In this document: one piece after another, positions 1-8,996 of the stretch
Layout of the letters: each line of letters starts with the position of its first letter
Numbering within the stretch: the stretch's first letter is position 1
Assembly (NCBI RefSeq): GCF_001650695.1
Contig: NZ_LWQS01000114.1
Coordinates: forward strand, 62,001-126,000
Reading direction: 5' to 3'
Length of the DNA: 64,000 nucleotides
Source: Chloroflexus islandicus
Lineage (GTDB): Bacteria; Chloroflexota; Chloroflexia; Chloroflexales; Chloroflexaceae
Program-made: the position numbers and the translations under genes
The notes under the pieces: model-generated
Told to the model about the DNA's origin: nothing
Seen by the model: only the letters and a program-made list of their open reading frames with translations
Database searches by the model: none

Positions 1-980
1 TGCTCTTTACCCGCGAGGCGCTTGAGCAGGCGTCGGCGGCGCCGGTGGCGGCCCACCGCGCCATCCGCTTGGCGCGCGCCGGGTTGGTGGCTGATCTGGG
101 TTGCGGCATCGGCGGCGACACGATTGCGCTGGCCGCCGCCGGCGCGCAGGTCGTGGCCGTTGATCGCGATCCGGTGCGGCTGGCGCTGGCGCTGGCGAAC
201 GTGGCGGCGCTGGGGTTGAGCGAACGGGTGACGTTCCTCGAACGCGATCTGCTGCGTGAACCGCCGCCACCGGCGCCGGCGTTGTTTTGCGATCCGGCCC
301 GCCGCGCCGGCGACCGGCGGGTGTTCGATCCCGAGTCGTTCCAGCCGCCGCTCAGTCACGTGCTGGGTTGGCGGCAACAGACCGCGGCGCTGGCGGTGAA
401 ACTGGCGCCGGGGATTGATCTGGCCTACCTGCCCATTGATGCCGAGGTTGAGTTTGTTTCGCTGGATGGTGAACTGAAGGAAGCGGTGCTTTGGTGCGGG
501 CCGTTGGCGACGGCTAATCGGCGAGCGACGGTGCTGGGCAGCGATGGCGCAACGGCGACGATGGCAGACGCTACTGCACCGCCGCCGCCGTTGAGCGCGC
601 CGCTGGCCTTCCTCTACGAACCTGACCCAGCAGTGATGCGGGCCGGCTTGGTGGCCGCCTTGGCTGCCGAACTCGGCGCGGCCCAACTCGCGCATGATAT
701 CGCTTACCTCACCGCACCGGCTTATCGCCCGACGCCATTCGCCCGCGCATGGCCGGTGGTGGCGTGGATTCCGTTCCAACTTAAACGGCTGCGCGCATTA
801 CTGCGCGACCTCGACGCCGGGCCGGTGACGGTTAAGAAACGCGGTTCGCCGCTCGATACCGATGCGCTGGCGCGCCAACTGAGCGGGAAGGGCCGCCGGG
901 CATTGGTGGTGGTGTTGACCCAGATGCCGAGCGGGCCGATTGCGGTGGTGTGTGCGGAGGGTATAGGGAGTGGGGAGTAG
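1..980 (+). CDS. Class I SAM-dependent methyltransferase, THUMP-like (5' end outside window)
   Basis: The reading frame is open from the first bases, so the gene begins upstream of the window. About 25-40 residues in is a SAM-binding motif I (VADLGCGIGGDT), followed by an acidic loop (VDRDP) that would hold the SAM ribose. The region before it (FTREALEQAS) resembles the start of bacterial class I methyltransferases annotated as THUMP-like. The C-terminal third contains KKRGSPLDTDALARQL, typical of that family. The substrate, probably an RNA, cannot be read from sequence. The last codons lie in a G-rich GGGAGTGGGGAGTAGGGAG stretch that recurs at other gene ends in this window. Confidence 0.75.
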   Translation, partial: LFTREALEQASAAPVAAHRAIRLARAGLVADLGCGIGGDTIALAAAGAQVVAVDRDPVRLALALANVAALGLSERVTFLERDLLREPPPPAPALFCDPARRAGDRRVFDPESFQPPLSHVLGWRQQTAALAVKLAPGIDLAYLPIDAEVEFVSLDGELKEAVLWCGPLATANRRATVLGSDGATATMADATAPPPPLSAPLAFLYEPDPAVMRAGLVAALAAELGAAQLAHDIAYLTAPAYRPTPFARAWPVVAWIPFQLKRLRALLRDLDAGPVTVKKRGSPLDTDALARQLSGKGRRALVVVLTQMPSGPIAVVCAEGIGSGE

Positions 981-1560
981 GGAGGTGGGGATGGTTATTT
1001 TACCGCCGAGGACGCAGAGGGAGAGGCACTCTTTCCGCTGAAGGAGGAGATTGCTTCGGTCGGACGGCGCCCCGCCAGCGGGTCGCCGCCACTCCCTCGC
1101 AATGACAAGCAGGCACGCCCCGCACCCGCTTTCCGGTTGTCATTGCGAGCGCAGCGCAGCGGAGCGAAGCAATCCCCCGCGAGCACGGGAGAGGTACCCT
1201 TTCCGCTGAAGGAGGAGATTGCTTCGGGGGCTACGCCCCCTCGCAATGACATGAGTGTGCGTCACCTCCGCACGGGATAAATTACCCCCACCTCTTCCAC
1301 CTGCTGCGCTGGGGAGGCGAGGCGACAAAAACCCCTTTGCGCCCTTTGCGATCTTCGCGCCTTTACGTTTTTCCCCTCTGCGCCTTGGCTCGCTTTGCGC
1401 TTGATCGGTCGCCAATGCGGCAGTGATACTTCCGCACCCATACGATGACCCTCAGCCGCACGCAAGCATCGCCTCGATCCAACTAACGATTGATCGCAAA
1501 CCGCAACCGGCTATGGTACTGTAGAGCAAGATTAGTTGACGGATCAGAAAGTTGGACGCC
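981..1560. repeat. Intergenic repeat cluster (REP-like inverted pair and 'cgcagagg'-type repeats)
   Basis: No gene is seen in these 580 bases. From about 1007 to 1258 lies a REP-like pair: GAGATTGCTTCGG ... CTCGCAATGAC, then TCATTGCGAG ... GAAGCAATC in the opposite orientation, then a third copy. Around 1000-1020 and 1330-1400 are 'gaggacgcagaggg' and 'cctttgcgccctttgcg' sequences belonging to another dispersed family. All recur elsewhere in the window. Confidence 0.8.
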
Positions 1561-2778
1561 ATGACCCTCTCGCGTGCTACCCGTTACCGGGGCTTGATTC
1601 TCTTGATCGTCATCAACTTCATGATGTATGCCGGTTTCTTCATGGTCATCCCGCTGGTGTCGGTGCATTACGTGCAAACGCTCGGCTTTGCCGCGGTAAC
1701 GGTCGGGATGGCGCTGGCGTTACGCCAATTGGTACAGCAAGGGGTCAGTGTTGGCGGCGGGGTGCTCTCGGATCGGTTTGGCGGGCGCGGCTTGATCACT
1801 GCCGGCGTGTTGGTGCGCGCTGCCGGCTTTGCCAGTCTCGCGTTCGCTACCACGCCGCCGCTGCTGTTTTTCGCCATGCTGCTCTCGGCGTTGGGCGGCG
1901 CGCTGTTTGAAGCGCCGAGCCGGGCCGGGATCGCTGCTCTCACCACCGAAGATGAGCGGGCGCGGGCCTTTTCGATCAACGGCGTTGGCGGCGGGTTGGG
2001 AATGGTGATCGGCCCTTTTGTGGGATCGCTGCTGCTCGATTTCGGCTTCAGCACGGTGGCGCTAGCCGCGGCAGCCTGTTTCGCCCTGATCGGCGCGATT
2101 AGTTTGCTCTTGCCCCCGATCGAGACGGCCACTGACCGCAGCCGCCTCGGCTTTGGCTTGGGGCTGGCGTTGCGCGACTGGCCCTTCCTCATTTTCACCG
2201 CCTTGCTGATGGGTTTCTGGTTTATGTGGGTGCAACTGACCATCAGCTTGCCGCTGGCCGGCGAACGGCTGGCCAACGCCGGCGATGCGGTGCGCTGGAT
2301 CTACGGCGTCAACGCCGGTATGACGGTGGCGTTGCAACTGCCGGTGATTGGATTTATGGAACGATGGCTGCGCCCGCTCAGCATTCTCATCCTTGGCATC
2401 GCATTGATGGCGTTGGGGTTGGGCATGGTGGCGCTCGCTGACTCATTCCCGTTCTTGATCGGCTGCGTCGTTGTCTTCACCATCGGTACGTTGCTCGCCA
2501 CCCCTGCACAGCAGAGCGTTACGGCGGCGCTGGCCGACCCGCGCGCGCTCGGTTCGTACTTTGGCGTCAACGCACTGGCCTTGGCCGTCGGCGGTGGGTT
2601 GGGCAATTTCAGCGGCGGCCTGCTGGTAGACCTCGCCAACGCCCTCCAAGCGCCGGCCCTGCCGTGGATCGCCTTCGCCTACATCGGGCTAGCCAGCGCC
2701 ATTGGCCTGATGATCCTCGGCAACTACTTGCAACAGCGCCGCGCCACTGCCCATCTGGTGGGGGCGCAACAGCGGTAA
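1561..2778 (+). CDS. MFS transporter
   Basis: A 405-residue polytopic membrane protein of the major facilitator superfamily with about 12 hydrophobic segments. Loop 2-3 carries the MFS motif A pattern (GGVLSDRFGGRG), and the second half has the expected pseudo-repeat. It is probably a proton-coupled exporter of drugs or metabolites, but the substrate is unknown. ATG at 1561 was preferred to an in-frame TTG three codons upstream; no strong ribosome-binding site precedes either. It is monocistronic, flanked by repeats upstream and by ilvE, with its own start region, 94 bases downstream. Confidence 0.85.
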   Translation: MTLSRATRYRGLILLIVINFMMYAGFFMVIPLVSVHYVQTLGFAAVTVGMALALRQLVQQGVSVGGGVLSDRFGGRGLITAGVLVRAAGFASLAFATTPPLLFFAMLLSALGGALFEAPSRAGIAALTTEDERARAFSINGVGGGLGMVIGPFVGSLLLDFGFSTVALAAAACFALIGAISLLLPPIETATDRSRLGFGLGLALRDWPFLIFTALLMGFWFMWVQLTISLPLAGERLANAGDAVRWIYGVNAGMTVALQLPVIGFMERWLRPLSILILGIALMALGLGMVALADSFPFLIGCVVVFTIGTLLATPAQQSVTAALADPRALGSYFGVNALALAVGGGLGNFSGGLLVDLANALQAPALPWIAFAYIGLASAIGLMILGNYLQQRRATAHLVGAQQR

Positions 2779-2872
2779 TAGGGTATATCCATCCCGCCGC
2801 ACGGTGCCGTGTAGCGGCGTCGATGTTTTACAATAGACACCACACCTTGCCGGCCTAGAAAGGACAACTATC

Positions 2873-3796
2873 GTGCCCAATAATCGTTTCGCCTTTTTTA
2901 ACGGAGAAATAGTGCCGATCGAGCAAGCGCAGGTCAGCGTGATGACCAACGCGCTCAATTATGGTACCGGCTGCTTTGAAGGCATTCGCGGCTATTGGAA
3001 CCCTGACCACCAACAGCTCTACGTCTTCTGTCTGCGCGAACACATGGAGCGGCTGCACCGCTCGGCCCGCATTTTGCTGATGAAATTGCCGTACAGCGTT
3101 GATGAACTGTGCCAGATTACGATAGACCTGCTGCGGCGCGAAGCGTTCCGCGAAGATGTCTACATCCGGCCCTTGCTCTACAAGAGCGATCCGGCGATTG
3201 CAGTGCAGATGCACAATCTAACTGACAGCTTCACCATGTTCGCGGTCGGCTTCGGCCAATATCTGGCCGGCTCGGCGATCAGAGCATGCATCTCGTCGTG
3301 GCGGCGGATCGATGACAATATCATTCCTTCGCGCGCTAAAGCCTGCGGCTCGTACCTCAATTCGGCGTTGGCCAAGAGCGAGGCGCTGCTCAATGGCTAC
3401 GACGAAGCGATTGTACTGAGCAACGACGGCCACGTGGCCGAGGCCTCGGCAGCCAACTTGTTCATCGTCCGCAATGGCGTACTGATCACGCCGCCGACCA
3501 GCGGCGACATCCTCGAAGGTATCACCCGGCAGGTGGTGATGGAACTGGCCCGCAACCAGTTGGGCATTCCGGTGCGGGAAGCGCCGATCGACCGCACCGA
3601 ACTCTACGTCGCCGATGAAGCCTTCTTCTGCGGCACCGGCGCCGAGATCAAGCCAATTATCGAGATCGACCGCCGTCCGATCGGTACCGGCGCGATCGGC
3701 CCCATTGGCACGATGCTGGTCAATTTGTACGCCGACGTGGTGCGCGGACGGATCGGCGCCTACCGCCACTGGTGTACGCCGGTGTATCCAGCCTGA
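2873..3796 (+). CDS. ilvE: Branched-chain amino acid aminotransferase
   Basis: A 307-residue class IV PLP aminotransferase that converts valine, leucine and isoleucine to their 2-oxo acids and back. The N-terminus (FFNGEIVP...GTGCFEGIRGY) is typical of the IlvE/BCAT group. The PLP lysine is K156 in RAKACGSYLNSALAKSEA, and the EASAANLF motif follows. The start is GTG at 2873, preceded by AAAGGA at 2859-2864. A TACAAT -10-like hexamer lies at 2829-2834. The last five codons and the stop (VYPA*) form the first unit of a five-copy 68-bp tandem repeat downstream. Confidence 0.93.
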   Translation: MPNNRFAFFNGEIVPIEQAQVSVMTNALNYGTGCFEGIRGYWNPDHQQLYVFCLREHMERLHRSARILLMKLPYSVDELCQITIDLLRREAFREDVYIRPLLYKSDPAIAVQMHNLTDSFTMFAVGFGQYLAGSAIRACISSWRRIDDNIIPSRAKACGSYLNSALAKSEALLNGYDEAIVLSNDGHVAEASAANLFIVRNGVLITPPTSGDILEGITRQVVMELARNQLGIPVREAPIDRTELYVADEAFFCGTGAEIKPIIEIDRRPIGTGAIGPIGTMLVNLYADVVRGRIGAYRHWCTPVYPA

Positions 3797-4109
3797 ACGC
3801 CATCGTTATGGAGTGCGGCAGTCAACCTGCCGCATCTCTCCTTCCACCAGTGTATCCAGCCTGAACGTCATCGTTATGGAGTGCGGCAGTGATACTGCCG
3901 CATCTCTCCTTCCACCAGTGTATCCAGCCTAAGCGCCTTCGTATGGAGTGCGGCAGTGATACTGCCGCATCCACCCTTCCACCAGTGTATCCAGCCTGAG
4001 CGCCATCGTTATGGAGTGCGGCAGTGATACTGCCGCATCTATCCTTCCACCAGTGTATCCAGCCTGAACGCCATCGTTATGGAGTGCGGCAGTCAACCTG
4101 CCACACTCC
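3783..4109. repeat. Five-copy 68-bp tandem repeat that includes the ilvE stop codon
   Basis: Units start at 3783, 3851, 3919, 3986 and 4054 (tgtatccagcctga...). Each contains a palindrome core TGCGGCAGT-n3-ACTGCCGCA or a variant of it. Unit 1 overlaps the last codons of ilvE. The final unit ends with a fuller palindrome. Together the hairpins could terminate ilvE transcription. No gene lies between 3797 and 4219. Confidence 0.9.
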
Positions 4110-4219
4110 ACATGTTATAGTTCCTCCATCCCGCAAGCTGCGGTATGATAGAGGCTAAATTTCATCCGCCACGTTGTTTCTGCGCTCCTAACCGCTTGTA
4201 TCCCCAAAGGAGCCGATTC

Positions 4220-5806
4220 GTGCCAGAGCGTTTCTTCCTAATAACTGACACCTTCGTTCCACCGGTGCTCTGGTACGGCACAGCGCTGTTTGTGATCGGA
4301 CTGATGTGCCTAATCTTGGCTTTACAGATTTTCCTGTTCCTACGCCAATCGCCGGGAGCGATCGCGCTAGGATTGCTGCTTGTAGCGCTGAGTTGGTGGG
4401 ACATCACCTATGCGTTGTATTGGATTGACGCACCGGCGCCCAATGCCCAATTCTGGGTTGATATGACCTACCTTGGCGTCGTCAGCGCGCCAACCCTCGT
4501 CCTCATCTTTGCGATGCAGATCAGCGGCCTGTTCGAGACCTCGCGGCTACTGCGCTGGCCATTCTTTCTCGTCATGGCGATTGAGCCAACCATCACCCTG
4601 CTAGCATTATGGACTGACCCGTGGCACAACCTCTTTTTCGCCGGGTTGCGCACCAATTATCAAGGCGTGGTTTTGCGCGGCGGTTTATTCTTCTGGAGTA
4701 ATGTCGTCTACTCGTACCTGCTCTTGTTACTCAGCCTGATCATTCTCGTCGTTGGCTATGCGCGGGCCAACGGCATCTTCCGCAAGCAGATTCTGATCGC
4801 CTTGCTGAGCTTTGCCATCACGTGGGCCAACAGCATCATCTTCATCGCCGGTCTCAATCCGCTGCCGGGAGCCGATAACACACCCTTCGCCTTCTCAATC
4901 GCGAGCATCCTGTTTGCGTATGCCCTCTACCGCTACCGCCTGTTCGATGTTGTACCGATAGCGCGCAGTTTGGTGATTGAGCAGATGAAAGATGGCGTAT
5001 TAGTGCTCGATGCCAACAACCGGATCGTTGACATCAACCCAGCGGGGAAACTATGGTTGCCGCATGCCGAGATCGGTGTCTCGCTCCAGCAACTGCGCGA
5101 TCAATTACCAGCCTCATTACAACAGCTTCCGTTCGATCATGATCAGCGTCTCGAAGTTGCGCTCGAACGAACGGGGCACGTTCTCGATCTACACGTGACC
5201 CAGATTTACGATCGCCGCCAGCGGCGGATCGGGCGTTTAATCGTCTGGCGCGAGATCACCGACTTCAAGCGTCTGCAAGCCCAATTACAGCATTTAGCCA
5301 ATTACGACACCCTCACTGGAGTGTACAACCGGCGCGAATTCGTGCGGCTAGCCACGCTCGAACTCGCGCGCGCGCAACGCTATGGGCACGATCTGGCGCT
5401 GATTTTGATCGACATTGATCATTTTAAATCAATCAACGACCGGTTCGGCCATCACACCGGCGACGAAGCGCTAGTGTGCTTTGCGGCGGTTTGGACAGCG
5501 GCAAAGCGCGCTCAAGACATCTTTGCCCGCTGGGGTGGCGAAGAGTTTATTTTGCTGTTACCAGAAACGAACCAGCAACAGGCCCGGCAATTGGTAGAAC
5601 GGGTCAGAACCAAGGCGCTGACCACACCGCTAGCCGCTCGCAACGAACATCTAGCTATCAAGTTTAGCGCCGGCATCAGCGCATATACCCCCGGCGAGAC
5701 GCTCGAACAACTGGTGCAACGGGCCGATTTGGCGCTCTATCAGGCCAAGCAGAATGGGCGCAACCAGACCGTCATCGCCGAACTGCCCTCGGCCACGAAT
5801 CACTGA
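4220..5806 (+). CDS. 7TM-PAS-GGDEF diguanylate cyclase
   Basis: A 528-residue membrane protein predicted to make cyclic di-GMP from two GTP. Residues 1-225 hold seven hydrophobic segments resembling the N-terminal 7TM sensor domain of histidine kinases. A PAS domain follows (about 235-345; MKDGVLVLDANNRIVDINPAG). The C-terminal 160 residues are a GGDEF domain with the active-site loop GGEEF and an RxxD product-inhibition site (RAQD) five residues before it, so it should be active and feedback-inhibited. GTG at 4220 was chosen because AAAGGAG stands nine bases upstream; an ATG at 4145 would add 25 non-conserved-looking residues. It is monocistronic. Confidence 0.88.
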   Translation: MPERFFLITDTFVPPVLWYGTALFVIGLMCLILALQIFLFLRQSPGAIALGLLLVALSWWDITYALYWIDAPAPNAQFWVDMTYLGVVSAPTLVLIFAMQISGLFETSRLLRWPFFLVMAIEPTITLLALWTDPWHNLFFAGLRTNYQGVVLRGGLFFWSNVVYSYLLLLLSLIILVVGYARANGIFRKQILIALLSFAITWANSIIFIAGLNPLPGADNTPFAFSIASILFAYALYRYRLFDVVPIARSLVIEQMKDGVLVLDANNRIVDINPAGKLWLPHAEIGVSLQQLRDQLPASLQQLPFDHDQRLEVALERTGHVLDLHVTQIYDRRQRRIGRLIVWREITDFKRLQAQLQHLANYDTLTGVYNRREFVRLATLELARAQRYGHDLALILIDIDHFKSINDRFGHHTGDEALVCFAAVWTAAKRAQDIFARWGGEEFILLLPETNQQQARQLVERVRTKALTTPLAARNEHLAIKFSAGISAYTPGETLEQLVQRADLALYQAKQNGRNQTVIAELPSATNH

Positions 5807-5893
5807 GTGAACCGGCATTCCTTCACTTAGCCAGCAAACGATGGTTGGCATGCGACAAGTATTCTTCCCCTCGACTCACCGCAGTCGCCATGC

Positions 5894-5899
5894 TATAAT
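5894..5899 (+). promoter_or_regulatory. Extended -10 promoter of the CBM48 gene
   Basis: TGCTATAAT is a perfect TATAAT preceded by the TGn extension. It lies about 57 bases before the ATG at 5956. No good -35 is visible, as expected for an extended -10 promoter. Confidence 0.55.
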
Positions 5900-5955
5900 G
5901 GCAAGCAAACTGTGACAATGTTGTCAGACCAACGGCCCGACAAAGGAGTTTGGCC

Positions 5956-6351
5956 ATGATCACGAAACGTCTCGGCCCTGCCGGTAAAGTGCGCGTTACT
6001 TTTTCATTGCCCTCAGCATTGTGGGCCGACACCATCTACCTCGTCGGCGATTTTAACGGTTGGGATCGCCGAGCTACCCCGTTACGCGCCACTGAACACG
6101 GATGGATGATCACGCTCGACCTCGAAGCTGGCCGCACCTACCAGTACCGCTATTTGATCAATGACAACGAATGGCATAACGACTGGAACGCGGACGGGTA
6201 TGCGCCAAACCCATACGGCGGCGACAATTCGGTTGTCGATACGACCATTTTTGCCGAACTCGCTCAAGAAGGGGCGCGCACTGTCGGCGAACCAATTGCC
6301 ACCCCTGCCCCTGCGTTCCACACCCGCTTGCGCCTCGTCTCAACCGGCTAA
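5956..6351 (+). CDS. Small stand-alone CBM48 (isoamylase N-domain) protein
   Basis: A 131-residue soluble protein consisting almost entirely of one CBM48/AMPK-type glycogen-binding fold: IYLVGDFNGWDRRATPL, then YQYRYLINDNEWHNDW and YGGDNSVVDT. Such domains usually sit in front of glycogen branching or debranching enzymes. Here no catalytic domain is attached and no glycogen gene is adjacent. It may bind alpha-glucan or be a small regulatory protein. ATG 5956 has AAAGGAG eight bases upstream. Confidence 0.8.
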   Translation: MITKRLGPAGKVRVTFSLPSALWADTIYLVGDFNGWDRRATPLRATEHGWMITLDLEAGRTYQYRYLINDNEWHNDWNADGYAPNPYGGDNSVVDTTIFAELAQEGARTVGEPIATPAPAFHTRLRLVSTG

Positions 6352-6364
6352 GAAAAAAGTTTGT

Positions 6365-6370
6365 TATAAT
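6365..6370 (+). promoter_or_regulatory. Extended -10 promoter of guaA
   Basis: TTGTTATAAT gives a perfect TATAAT with a TG at the extended position. The expected transcription start, near 6377, leaves a leader of about 94 bases before guaA. Confidence 0.55.
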
Positions 6371-6387
6371 GCTGGCAGCGACGCGAG

Positions 6388-6413
6388 AGGGGCGCAGCGA
6401 CCTGCGCCCTTTC
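6388..6413 (+). terminator. Hairpin in the guaA leader (terminator or attenuator candidate)
   Basis: GGGCGCAG-CGAC-CTGCGCCC is an 8-bp perfect stem with a 4-base loop, extended by A-U/G-U pairs and followed by TTTCG. It could end read-through from the CBM48 gene. Because it lies just after the likely guaA start site, it might instead act as a 5' stabiliser or attenuator. No purine riboswitch consensus was recognised. Confidence 0.5.
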
Positions 6414-6470
6414 GTATATTGATTGACAGATGAATGTTGGGAGACCCCCTTTACCAGCATAGGGCATACC

Positions 6471-8012
6471 ATGACCACCCATAGCATACCGGTGCTCGAT
6501 TTTGGTTCTCAGACGGCGCAATTAATTGTACGCCGGCTGCGCGAATTGGGCTACTACAGCGAATTGTTGCCGCACGATGCGCCCGAAGCGCAGGTGCGCG
6601 CACTCAACCCGGTTGGGATCGTGCTGAGCGGCGGGCCGGCCAGCGTCTACGAACCGGGTGCGCCTACTTTGCCGGCATGGCTGGCTGAAAGCAATCTGCC
6701 AGTCTTTGGCATCTGCTACGGCATGCAGTTGATTAGCCACACCCTCGGCGGGGTCGTCAACCGGCCAGCCGGACGCGAGTACGGCCCGGCGATGATTACC
6801 GTCACCCAACCGCACCCGCTCTTCGCCGATACTCCCACCGAGCAGCCGGTTTGGATGAGCCATGGCGACCGGATCGAGCAGTTGCCTGCTGGGTTTAGCC
6901 CGATCGCCGCGAATCCGGCGACGCCGTTTGCCGCGATCGCCGACGATCAACGGCGCTGGTACGGCGTCCAATTCCATCCCGAAGTGGTGCATACGGTGTA
7001 CGGGCGAGCATTGCTGGCCAACTTTGCCAAACTGTGCGGCGCCCAACCCGAATGGCAACCGGGCAGTTTCGTGGCCGAAGCGGTCGAGCGGGTGCGCGAG
7101 CAGGTCGGCCCGCACGGGCGCGTGATCTGCGCCCTCTCGGGCGGGGTCGATTCGGCGGTGGCGGCGCTGATTATCCATCGCGCCATTGGCGACCGGCTGA
7201 CCTGCGTGTTCGTGGATAACGGTCTTTTGCGCGCCGGCGAAGCCGGGCAGGTGATCAGCACCTTCCGCGAACATTTCCACGTGCCGCTGATCGCGGTCGA
7301 TGCCCGCGAAGAGTTTCTGGCGGCGCTGGAGGGGGTCGTCGATCCTGAACAGAAGCGCAAGATCATCGGCGAGAAGTTTATCCGCATCTTCGAGCGCGAA
7401 GCGCGTGCGCTGGAAGGGGTCGAGTTTCTGGCCCAAGGCACCCTCTACCCCGACGTGATCGAGTCAACCGCACCTGACCGGCCCAAGGCGGCTAAGATCA
7501 AGACCCACCACAATGTCGGCGGGTTGCCCGCTGATATGCAGTTGAAACTGGTCGAACCGCTGCGCTACCTGTTTAAGGACGAAGTGCGCGCCGCCGGCTT
7601 ACAGCTCGGCCTGCCCGAAGAGTGGGTCTGGCGGCATCCCTTCCCCGGCCCCGGCTTGGCGGTACGGATCATCGGCGCGGTGACGTGGGAGCGGTTGGAG
7701 ATCTTGCGCCAAGCCGACAAGATTTTCCTCGATGAGCTGCGCGCGAGCGGCTATTATTGCGCCACCCAGCAAGCGTTCGCCGTGCTGCTGCCGGTGCAGA
7801 GCGTCGGCGTTATGGGTGATGGCCGCACCTACGGGGTAACGATTGCGCTGCGGGCCATCACAACCGAAGATTATATGACAGCGGATTGGGCGCGCTTGCC
7901 GTACGAACTGCTGGCCCACGTCAGCAGCCGGATCGTCAATGAGGTCGAAGGCGTGAATCGGGTCGTGTACGATATTTCGTCCAAACCGCCGGCAACGATC
8001 GAGTGGGAGTAG
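6471..8012 (+). CDS. guaA: GMP synthase (glutamine-hydrolysing)
   Basis: 513 residues. It converts XMP to GMP using glutamine and ATP. The N-terminal class I glutamine amidotransferase domain begins [17 protein letters not shown] and has its nucleophile C82 (GICYGMQL) and the HPE motif. The ATP pyrophosphatase domain has the P-loop [10 protein letters not shown]. The C-terminal dimerisation domain has [12 protein letters not shown] and ends in the usual PATIEWE. The start at 6471 is set by homology to the family N-terminus; an in-frame TTG at 6423 is less likely. cmk follows 33 bases later from its own promoter. Confidence 0.96.
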   Translation: MTTHSIPVLDFGSQTAQLIVRRLRELGYYSELLPHDAPEAQVRALNPVGIVLSGGPASVYEPGAPTLPAWLAESNLPVFGICYGMQLISHTLGGVVNRPAGREYGPAMITVTQPHPLFADTPTEQPVWMSHGDRIEQLPAGFSPIAANPATPFAAIADDQRRWYGVQFHPEVVHTVYGRALLANFAKLCGAQPEWQPGSFVAEAVERVREQVGPHGRVICALSGGVDSAVAALIIHRAIGDRLTCVFVDNGLLRAGEAGQVISTFREHFHVPLIAVDAREEFLAALEGVVDPEQKRKIIGEKFIRIFEREARALEGVEFLAQGTLYPDVIESTAPDRPKAAKIKTHHNVGGLPADMQLKLVEPLRYLFKDEVRAAGLQLGLPEEWVWRHPFPGPGLAVRIIGAVTWERLEILRQADKIFLDELRASGYYCATQQAFAVLLPVQSVGVMGDGRTYGVTIALRAITTEDYMTADWARLPYELLAHVSSRIVNEVEGVNRVVYDISSKPPATIEWE

Positions 8013-8033
8013 CAACAATCGCCGCTGACATGC

Positions 8034-8039
8034 TACAAT
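8034..8039 (+). promoter_or_regulatory. Extended -10 promoter of cmk, probably leaderless
   Basis: TGCTACAAT (extended -10) ends only six bases before the cmk ATG at 8046. If transcription starts at the usual distance, the mRNA begins at or within a base or two of the start codon. There is no Shine-Dalgarno sequence. Confidence 0.5.
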
Positions 8040-8045
8040 GAAGCC

Positions 8046-8738
8046 ATGCGCGTACCACAAACCATCGCAATCGACGGCCCCTCAGCCGCAGGCAAGAGCA
8101 CGCTCGGCGCATTGTTGGCGAATGCGCTCGGCTATCTGTATTTCGATACCGGCGTGATGTATCGCGCATTGGCGTTGGCCGCCCTGCGCGCCGGCATCGA
8201 CCCTGATGACGAACCGGCACTAACGGAATTGGCGCACCGGCTGGCGATTGATGTGATCCCGCCCACCGTCGCCGACGGGAGACAATACACGGTGCTGATT
8301 GATGGCGAGGACGTGACGTGGGCGATTCGGGAGCCGGAAGTCGAACGGATCGTCTCACGCGCGGCCCGCTTCCCAGCGGTGCGGCGCGAGATGGTGCGCC
8401 AACAACAGATCATTGGCCGTCGCGGGCGGGTGGTGATGGTCGGGCGCGACATCGGTACGGTGGTCATGCCCGATGCCGACCTCAAGATTTACCTACAGGC
8501 GTCGCTGGCTGAACGGGCCCGCCGGCGCTTGGCCGATCTGCGCCGGCGCAATATCGAGCTGCCGCTCGAACAGATTGCCGCGGCCTTGGCCGAACGTGAC
8601 GCGCTCGATGCGCACGTATCGCAACCGGCGGCCGATGCGATTGTGTTGGTGAACGACGGGTTATCGCCCGATGAAGAGGTGGCATGGGTGCTGCGCCAGT
8701 TTGTGCATGGCGAACAGGCGCTAGAGAGCGGGCATTAA
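8046..8738 (+). CDS. cmk: (d)CMP kinase
   Basis: 230 residues. It phosphorylates CMP and dCMP with ATP. It begins with the P-loop IDGPSAAGKST, followed by FDTGVMYRA (the substrate-binding region) and VGRDIGTVVMPDADLKIYL, which are all diagnostic of cytidylate kinase. The length fits the family. The closest upstream promoter element is the TGCTACAAT that ends six bases before the ATG, so the message is predicted to be leaderless. Confidence 0.95.
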   Translation: MRVPQTIAIDGPSAAGKSTLGALLANALGYLYFDTGVMYRALALAALRAGIDPDDEPALTELAHRLAIDVIPPTVADGRQYTVLIDGEDVTWAIREPEVERIVSRAARFPAVRREMVRQQQIIGRRGRVVMVGRDIGTVVMPDADLKIYLQASLAERARRRLADLRRRNIELPLEQIAAALAERDALDAHVSQPAADAIVLVNDGLSPDEEVAWVLRQFVHGEQALESGH

Positions 8739-8996
8739 GCACTCGCCCCGCTGCGGGTTGCAGTTCAAGGGCGGACAGAACATCTGCTCCGGAACCCGGC
8801 CCTGAAGGGCCGGGCTAGGGTTACGAAGCCCGCTGCGCGGGCTGCTAGCCCTCACCCCCGGCCCCTCTCCCACTGGCGCGGGAGAGGGGAGAGGGGAGCG
8901 GAGAGCTACGCTTTGAGTCATTGCACCGCGATCAACGGTTGTACTCAATCAGATGTTCTGCCCGCCCCTCAACGGGTTGCAGAAGGGGAGCACGCC
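8739..8996. repeat. Intergenic copy of the CCCGGCCCT palindrome family
   Basis: From about 8766 to 8895 lies one copy of a composite repeat: gttcaagggcggacagaac, the palindrome CCCGGCCCTGAAGGGCCGGG at 8795, a second palindrome AGCCCGCTGCGCGGGCT, then a C-rich tract and its complement (GCGCGGGAGAGGGG). Eight more copies are in this window. No gene is seen. Confidence 0.85.
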
